Assembly (NCBI RefSeq): GCF_945859705.1
Contig: NC_079135.1
Location: forward strand, 31,359,679 to 31,423,678
From: Episyrphus balteatus
Taxonomy: Eukaryota; Arthropoda; Insecta; Diptera; Syrphidae
Length of the DNA stretch: 64,000 nucleotides
Reading direction: 5' to 3'
Numbering within the stretch: the stretch's first letter is position 1; each line of letters begins with the position of its first letter. This document shows positions 56,881 to 64,000 of the stretch, one piece after another. Position numbers and translations under genes: made by a program. A model generated the notes under the pieces. The model was not told the DNA's origin and searched no databases. It saw only the letters and a program-made list of their open reading frames with translations.

Positions 56881-59800
56881 TTAGAAACCGTGCACCTTAA
56901 GCTGATCGGGCTTTGCCAGTCCGGATTTTGTCAACCACTGGCAGATATTTTCTCTTTGATCGCCCTGGAGCTGGAGAACTTCACCGTATTCTGGATGTTC
57001 AATGACAGTGCCGTTGCATGCGAATTCCTGATATAATTTCAAAGTTATAAAGATAAATCCAAAAATTTAATAAAAACAAAATATCTTACCTTCTTACATG
57101 CTCGGACAATTTTCTTCAGGTCATATTCTGATGATAGCCCTTGAACTGTGGTTAGTGTCTTACGACCATTTCTTTGCTGAATTCTTATGTGTACAAGCCC
57201 GTCTTGTACATCATCATCAGCACCCTTGATTGCATCAGCAAAGGGGTCTATAAGATAGGAAAATTCAAATTTAATAAAATTTCAACGTACTTTTGCTTAG
57301 AAAGAAGCTTAAGTTTAATTAGAAGTCTAATTACAAGCCTATGATTAGTTTACTCATACTCTCAGCAGGCAGTATTAAAGTGTGAAAGACTCAGTGAACC
57401 GTATCTATCTTTGGCTCAATCGTACGCTCCCCTTATTATGAATAAACTAGTTATTTAATTACCGATTTGCCAAATTAAAGTGACATTTGTCCTTTTCTTA
57501 TTTAAGGTGCATTGCGAGATTTCGTAGTTTTCTAATCCAACGTTCACGAGATTGAAAAGAACTAAACTACAATTTCGTGATTTTTTTTTGCTTGAAAATA
57601 AATACAATAATACAAATTGAAATACATATTGAAAAAGGGTAATTGTACCATTTTCTACCAGTTTTCCTACTATTGCAGTAATAGCCGGAAAAAAATCTTA
57701 TACATTTAAGAAAACCTAAAAATGACGAAGTAGATGAATGAGCACAAGGTCTATGCTAACATTAAATTATAAGCACATGTGGTTCAACTATGATTCAACC
57801 ATGTATTGGGCTGATCTTTGAACATGACCTAAACAGCTTCAATTTCGAAATTGAAACAAAATAAGGAGTGAATAAACAAAAAGACCAAGTGAAGAAGGTT
57901 TGTATGAAGTTCAGTTCAACGGTTATTTTATATAAGAATAGCAGTTTCCATAGAAGGCCACATTTGAAGTTTGGCCTAAAAAATCCGATTTCATTTAAAA
58001 AAAAAAATGGAAAACTCTTCAAATATGGAAACATTTTCTTAATTTTTTATTCAGATATTGCAGAAACTCCTTCAGGTGCTTCAAAAAAGTACGAAATTAA
58101 AAGAACAATTTAGTCCCGATTAAAAAAACAACAACAAAATATAATAGGGGTATTAACGTAAGCGCGGAAAACCCATAGAAACCGTAGAATTTTCTATAGG
58201 TAGAAATGAGCTGTCAAAATTCGTATGGGAAAAATATTCTGCAAATCATAGAATATTATCTCACAAATTTGAAGGAGAAACCGTAGAAAAAAATCTGATA
58301 AACTTTGGGTGTGTTCAATCACCTATCGGATAGGCTATCTGGGATATACCCGTATCTGGAATATGTTTTTGAACGCGATTTATGTCTTATTATTCAGATA
58401 ACCACACATAAAATATGTTAATATTGAAAAGAGAATATTATTTTATCTGAGCAGATTACTTTTTTTTATTGTTGCATAGTACCTATTTGCAAAATTAGCT
58501 TGACTTTATTTTTTTTAGAGCCAATTTTTCAATCTTCTAATAAACAGTCAGTTAACTGTTCGACAAATAAAGTTATTAGGCTCATAAACAATCAGATAAA
58601 AACATTGAATTTTTCAATCAAGAATAATTTATTCTACAAAATAACAAACAAAAATTGTCGAATTCAAAAATATTTAAAATTAAACGTCATTTTTATTCAT
58701 GATTGTTTTTGTTTTCTTGTGTTCCACTGTATTTTTTTCAAAATTCTTTCAAAACAGCTTTGACAACTGACACAATATTTTTTTTGAGATTATTCCTTAG
58801 AATGATTTTTATTCGTCTCTGAAAGAAGCAGATAGTTTTATTCTTAGGAATAAGCTATATTAGCCTATTGAAAAATTGATTTTTTCTCTATCCTTAGGAA
58901 TAAGTACTAACTGACTGTTTAACTAACTATTGAAAAATTGGCCCTTAATTGAACAAATTTTATATAAGTTCAATTTGACGTTTAACAAACAGCTTTTTTA
59001 CGCAATTATTTTCTGCTGGGGTGTTCAGTTAAACCTTTTGCGGAATTGTCTATTTTCTACAAAGTGGAAATTTATCTCGTTACGTGAATACCCTTAATCT
59101 TTTAATCATCTTATAACGAGCTAAAAATGTTTATATGTATATACATATGTATATATAAAACTGGGTTCTCAGAAACGATTCTAACGATTTCGATGAAATT
59201 TTCAGGGTTTGTTCCTCTAAGCGAGTAAAATGTTTTGGAAGTACTTTTGAAAAAATCCGCCCACTGCCACGCCCACTTTTTTAACATATAAGTTTTTTCG
59301 GTAACAATTTTAAGGACTTCGATGAAATTTTCAGGATATGATTCTCTAGACGAGTAAAATATTTTGGATGCACTTTAAGAAAAAATCCGCCCACTAACAC
59401 ATCAACATTTCCCATATAAAAGATTTTTTTGGCAACTGCTTTAAAGATTTCGATGGACATTTGAGGGTTTCTTCCCCTAGGCGAAACCAAAATTTCGGAA
59501 GTACTTTCTCGTATATTATTTTTTTCGGCGGACACAAAAAAAACCGCGAAATCTTTTTTTTAGACATTTTTGATCATGTATAGAAACTATTAAGTTATTT
59601 CTTTAATTGGTAGTATGAATACATTGAATAATACGTTTTTGTATCATTCTAATTGACTTATTTTTTTCTTCGTGCATCAAGATAGAAAAGAAGATCATAC
59701 ATTCACTTTTTTTACGTATGTCGTTTGTACTAAAACGTTGGTCGAAAACAACTTGCTCTAAGAACGAAAGTCGTTTTTCTGTCGTTGTAGTACAAATATG

Positions 59801-62326
59801 ACAACTGTTATAGAGTTGATTATTTTTGTTTTACGTGTTGTTTACTCAAACACTAATTAATGAAAATGGTTCTTTTAAATAGCTTTTATCTGGAGTTTTA
59901 TTAATAGAATTGTCAAGGTTGATGTTTCTAAACTTAATATTAGGAATAGTTACAGAGAATTTGTTCATGTATTTAAAACGTAAAAAAACGATAACTTTTT
60001 GTAACCCACGTAACCTTAGAATGCCACGAAAAATATGGTTTATACTTTTTTCACCAAAAATAACACTGTGCAAGTCGAAATTCTTGACAGGCGCGCGAAT
60101 AACTGTTTCGCCATATTTCGGACCCGAGAAATCCATTAGCATCATTAGTTTTTCGATTTATCGGTACGACTTCGAACAAAATTTTTTTTGAAAGTTTTTT
60201 CAATTATTTTGAGAATTTTCCACTGTTTTTAGTCATTTTTCAATCAAAAACATTGTTTATATTGCTAATAATTCTGCTCAAACGTTATTTGCTACCAGTA
60301 GAAAGACATTGTAAACAATTTTGAACAATTTATTTGAATGTTTAGTGATTTTTTTTTTAAAAATTTTAAAAAAATCGAAATTTTTTACATTGTTATCGTT
60401 TTTTCGCTGTTTTTGTTCTCTTTTGCACAAATACATAGCATGTTTTCCATTAAAAATTAATTTAACTGTTAATTTAGTGTTGGTTAAACTTTGACATACT
60501 ATCGATAGCATTGATAACAAAAAAATGTCGAGTATATCGATACTTCACAAAACTATCGATAGTTTCAATACTTCCAAATTATTATACCACAAGGCTACCG
60601 TTATTATCGATAGTTTTTTCTTAAAAATATCGATACAATCGACAATGGAAACTATCGATATCTACCAAACACTATGTTAATTCGTTGTTTACATCCAATG
60701 TCAAACGAAAACTTAACTTGTAGTTCAAATTGTGTTTAAAATAATTTGGTAAAATAATTTAGAAGTATTGAAAATAGGGCGAAACAGTTAATGTTTCTGT
60801 CTCAAAAATTTTTTTCAAAAAACTTGCACAGTGTAATCTAATAACATTTAAAGATACCGAGCAAAGCTTGGTCATCCAGGTTGTATAATTACCGTAAGTA
60901 AACTTTATTACATTCAATAAGAATATATTTCTGCATTATTGAGCTTTTCTCTTGTTTTTAGATTGAAATTTCTCTATTTGACTTGATCTCCCAACCAATG
61001 CCGGAGGTTGACGAAGGCTCCCTTGATGGGGGAGGATTTGCCAATTTCCTTTTTTTTTTTTTGTGTTATAATTTTTCAAAAACAAGTTGTAACTTTAAGA
61101 ATTTCCTTTAAAAATTAGGTAAAAAGATATAAAGTTAAATTACAAACAAAAAGATATAAATATTTCATTTAGTTAAATAACTAAAATTCATTAACTGTTA
61201 GGGTGTCGAAATCTCCCCTCTCTACCCCACTCTTTTCTTCTTGGTGTAATTTACTTCGTTTTGTCAAATACATCTTTCGTCAACTAATCAAATTTTCACT
61301 AAAAATCTAATATTGTATACCTACCGCTTGGTTCTCAATATTCTTTTGAAACCAAAGGATAGCATTTAAAAAAAAAAAATTTATTTTATTAATCGATTGA
61401 AAGGATAGGAAACTTTGAAAGTAATCCACGCAACTAAATTCCTCCTTTATAAGTGTTGAGTGTCTGAGCATTACCAAGAAAAAAACTAAGTATAATCATA
61501 GATATAATACCGCATCTCAAAATGCAGCAGTGAGAGTCGACACCTGTTAAATTAAGAAGAGTATTCTATTCAGGTGAGTCTTAGAGAAAGGAAAAGATTT
61601 TACAGGCTCATTTAAATAATTAGGTCAGAACAAGACATTCGGATATTAAAATGATAATGGTTTATACAAAACAATGCTAATCGTACAAAAATAAATTGAA
61701 TTTCTCAAATCGCAGCCCATCCCATATAAATAAAAAATGTACATAATTTTGTAGGGCATGGTACCGAGATACAATTTTGCATAATATATACGTTTATGAA
61801 AATAGGTCATTTTTCTTTCATTATACCTTCATATATGTATAACAATTTTGTTTTAATAATTATCCCCTTGATAGAAAATTTTGTTATTTTTGGAAAGTGC
61901 AGATGAAACTCGATGTCATCGATTTGAGGAATTTGATTCATTTTAATGACGTCACAAAAAATAGCCAGGAATTTTTTAAAAGGCCGTGACAATGAACTGT
62001 GTTACCTTCGACCGAACCCACATTTATTTCTCATGAGACTCTACAAATATTCTCGAAATAATTCGAAAAAAAAAATATTTTCTTTGTATTTTTTTGTTTC
62101 GAAGAAATAAAATTGTAGCTATTTTTAAAAAGAAATTATAAAAAAAATGGAATTCATGGTGAAACACACAGCAAAATCGGCAGCCATTTTAATTGAGTCA
62201 ATTTAGTTGGTGCTATGACGAGGTACGCAAATTATTTTTCTCAAGTCGGAAATAAGGGATTTTATATTTTTTTTTTAAATTAAATCACAAATTCTTACCA
62301 AATGTGTTTAAATTCTGGATGGACAT
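56881..62326 (-). CDS. eIF1: Eukaryotic translation initiation factor eIF1 (SUI1)
   Basis: There are three coding exons on the minus strand: 62299-62326 (MSIQNLNTF plus one base), 57090-57247 and 56881-57027. The first intron is about 5.05 kb and the second 62 bp; all sites are GT/AG and the joined frame is 110 codons plus stop, the normal eIF1 length. The sequence after the first join starts DPFADAIKGADDDVQDGLVH and contains the SUI1-fold signatures RIQQRNGRKTLTTVQGL and LKKIVRACKKEFACNGTV, ending LKVHGF. eIF1 binds the 40S subunit near the P site in the 43S complex and keeps it scanning until a correct AUG is reached. The 28-base first exon is assigned because it has the expected N-terminus, the right phase and a GTAAGA donor. 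The promoter should lie right of 62326. Confidence 0.96.
58147..59093. mobile_element. Possible TIR element in the eIF1 intron
   Basis: The ends GGGGTATTAACGTAA and TTACGTGAATACCC resemble the TA-flanked MITE at 10694. The inside contains TTATTCTTAGGAATAAGC and a second copy of the motif, the dispersed sequence also found at 31.77 and 49.52 kb. It may be several elements nested together; the boundaries are tentative. Confidence 0.45.
59151..59530. repeat. Three diverged tandem units of about 130 bp
   Basis: Copies of TTTCGATGAAATTTTCAGG, then GCGAGTAAAATGTTTTGGA and AAAAATCCGCCCACTG, begin near 59160, 59290 and 59420. They look like modules of a dispersed dipteran repeat. Confidence 0.65.
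59846..60145 (-). CDS. Unidentified 99-codon ORF inside the eIF1 intron
   Basis: The frame starts MMLMDFSGPKYGETVIRAPV, is basic and non-repetitive, with mixed third-position bases that look more coding than the surrounding DNA. I see no domain, signal peptide or membrane segment, and I do not recognise the protein. It begins about 350 bp downstream (minus sense) of the TATCGATA cluster at 60500-60660, a placement that would suit a small nested gene driven by a DREF-type promoter. Against this, the neighbouring sequence (59151-59530 and GATACCGAGCAAAGCTTGG near 60855) looks transposon-derived, so it may be a remnant of element coding sequence. Confidence 0.3.
   Translation of the reverse strand: MMLMDFSGPKYGETVIRAPVKNFDLHSVIFGEKSINHIFRGILRLRGLQKVIVFLRFKYMNKFSVTIPNIKFRNINLDNSINKTPDKSYLKEPFSLISV
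60500..60660. promoter_or_regulatory. Cluster of six TATCGATA (DRE) octamers
   Basis: Perfect TATCGATA occurs at 60500-60507, 60535-60542, 60554-60561, 60605-60612, 60628-60635 and 60653-60660. This octamer is the DNA replication-related element bound by DREF, and its CGATA core is the BEAF-32 insulator site in Drosophila. Six in 161 bp is far beyond chance. Likely roles are a housekeeping promoter (for the ORF at 59846-60145, an alternative eIF1 start, or an element) or an insulator in the eIF1 intron. Confidence 0.6.
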
Positions 62327-63541
62327 ACGATAAATAAATTAACCACGGCCAAAAAATAAAACTTCGCAAATGGAATTTATTTGAAGAAAGTGTTTTCAAT
62401 TGAACTCGTGTCGAGATGAGAAAATATGGAACTCTTTTATTTTTTTAATGACAAGTAACTACGTGACGTAACGTGGAAAAGTGACGGAATAAAAAATGAT
62501 GGCGTGGTTTTTGACATTTTGAAGTAGAGTTCGGAAATGAAACTAGTATTTTTGTTCATAAGTATTCTAGTACAATTTTAATGAGCTTAAGGCCAAGCGC
62601 ATACTAGAGTGATTTTTCAAAAACCGACAAAAATGGATTTTTTTTAATTTAAAACTTTTAAAATCACTGTTATAAAGGCTATACCACAGTATATCCGGTA
62701 GTGGTAATTCCATAGTGGAATTTTTTTCATAAAATTACCCGTACCGCTACCGCATTGTACCTTTTCCGGTGTGGACTAGCCTTTAGTACATTTTTTTCGA
62801 TGCAAGACTACTTCTGAATACTTTAGCCATAGAGGAAAGAATACCTAGAGAGCCGACTCGTACCCTCTTTGCCTAAAACACCCGCAAATTTAATTTCAGA
62901 TAATTGGTATACATCTCTCTGATTTTTCTCTTGTTTTCCTATCTGTGAATATGAATACGTGTGAAAGGTATAACATTGTATATATACTCTTATAGTACTG
63001 TCATGAAGTAGAATTTTCTGTTTTGCGTCGCCACCGCTGGGATCGCTAGTTTATTTTATGTTTGAACCTTATGCAGAAAATTGAAGTGCAGATCTACCAA
63101 AAGATGTCACTAAAGTATTTTCATGGATTGAAATATATATATAATGTTTCGAATTTAAACATGATTTTGGTTTGTGTATGAACTTGAAAAGCTTAAATAG
63201 CTCACTCCAGACACCCACCTTTCAGTAAATATGTACAGAAATAAAAATACAGGTTCGTGTTTTGAATTTATTATTATTATTTTATGAATTAATTCGTCTT
63301 ATTGGGCACTTAAATTGTTTTGAGCAAAACTCCATAGTTGAATGTGTTGGTGCCATTTAAAATGCACGCGAAAACTACCACATATAGTGTCAATGTGGGT
63401 AAATGTAAGCAATTTCATGTCTTTTTTTTCTTTCGACTTTAGATTTTTATATGTTTTCACGGAATAACTTGAATGGTATCTTCAAATGCAAATATGAAAT
63501 GATGGCAATTCTTCTTTAAAAATAAAAACAAATATTTCCCA
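62327..63541. other. eIF1 upstream region
   Basis: Should hold the eIF1 5' UTR and promoter (minus strand). The GC-richer patch at 62461-62510 (ACGTGACGTAACGTGG) is a candidate. A weak inverted repeat occupies 62668-62783. No other gene is seen. Confidence 0.4.
62668..62783. mobile_element. Short inverted repeat, probable MITE
   Basis: The left AAAGGCTATACCACAG and right CTTTTCCGGTGTGGACTAGCC-type ends pair imperfectly, with GGTAGTGGTA/TACCGCTACC inside. Confidence 0.45.
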
Positions 63542-63547
63542 AATTGT

Positions 63548-63844
63548 TTACATTACTGTCAAATGTGGCATGTTTACAAATACCACCATGTTTGTGTTTT
63601 TTTTACAAATTCGGGGTAGATGTAAACGGTAGTTTAAAATTAAGAATTTCCTCTTTATCATATGGATAACAACTTGAAAAACGTTCAAGAAGGTATTTGA
63701 CAAAAACTTTTTCAAATTCCAATAAAAGTTTTTGTTTTCTTCCTTTGATTCTTTATATAGGCGCCCAATATGCATCCTGAGCAGCTCTGAACGTAATATT
63801 TTTTGTTTTTTTACGTCAAAGACCGATGTTGCAACATCATCCAC
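63548..63844 (-). CDS. Unidentified open frame (98 codons, no ATG)
   Basis: The frame reads VDDVATSVFDVKKQKILRSE and on; the first Met is 24 codons in, and the start would be GTG. A possible splice acceptor, CATTTTCAG, directly precedes the first codon, so it could be an internal or last exon of a minus-strand gene or element beyond the right edge. It is Lys-rich with no motif I know. Confidence 0.2.
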   Translation of the reverse strand: MDDVATSVFDVKKQKILRSELLRMHIGRLYKESKEENKNFYWNLKKFLSNTFLNVFQVVIHMIKRKFLILNYRLHLPRICKKNTNMVVFVNMPHLTVM

Positions 63845-64000
63845 TGAAAATGATGGTGTTGGCTACTTTAAAATGTGACTCCGCGGCACTTTAGCAATAG
63901 TAATTGACTAAAATACTTTATTTTTATTAAAACCAATAATTTCACCAAAAATGTATGTTTATATTGACCCCCAGAATACGTTGTTTACATTTACCCATTA

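Overview
This is an AT-rich, repeat-dense piece of an insect nuclear genome, most likely a true fly (Diptera). The evidence is eukaryotic gene structure with short introns of about 60-110 bp, dipteran-type protein sequences, a Copia-class retrotransposon primed from an initiator-Met tRNA fragment, and many short inverted-repeat elements. No prokaryotic gene organisation is present. As far as I recall, the Drosophila melanogaster orthologues of Pfdn4, DHRS4, CHMP2B, Prpk and eIF1 all lie on chromosome arm 3L, which would make this a Muller-D segment; that is recollection plus inference.

Layout. 0-1 kb: first coding exon (minus strand) of an unidentified gene whose body lies beyond the left edge. 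1-25 kb: a gene-poor stretch of mobile elements. It holds a foldback MITE, a 13-bp minisatellite, a hAT element with an 8-bp target duplication, a long-TIR element with a 9-bp duplication, a 5'-truncated LINE with a 14-bp duplication and an (ATT)63 tail, and a 1.5-kb near-perfect inverted repeat. 25.35-29.74 kb: an intact Copia element with 185-bp LTRs that read as identical. 30.6-31.7 kb: a TIR element with TTA duplications. 32.2-32.7 kb: prefoldin subunit 4 (three exons). 33.9-39.9 kb: a nest of elements, one hAT containing a second hAT, a tandem array and a MITE. 40.2-41.7 kb: another foldback element.

41.9-51.3 kb is the gene-rich part. It carries a RAD54B-like recombination ATPase (minus), a peroxisomal DHRS4-like reductase (plus), the ESCRT-III subunit CHMP2B (minus, convergent with DHRS4) and the KEOPS kinase Prpk/Bud32 (minus). 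56.9-62.3 kb is eIF1 (minus, three coding exons with a 5-kb first intron). That intron contains six perfect TATCGATA octamers in 161 bp and an unidentified 99-codon ORF. The genes are housekeeping functions (protein folding, DNA repair, membrane scission, tRNA t6A modification, translation start) and do not form one pathway.

The most unusual signal is a homogeneous family of 148-bp near-palindromic TTAA-flanked MITEs. Eleven copies lie between 45.5 and 54.8 kb, several joined directly through a shared TTAA, and each carries a perfect TATCGATA (DREF-type) octamer at its centre. Coordinates come from reading the sequence by eye; no searches or alignments were run.
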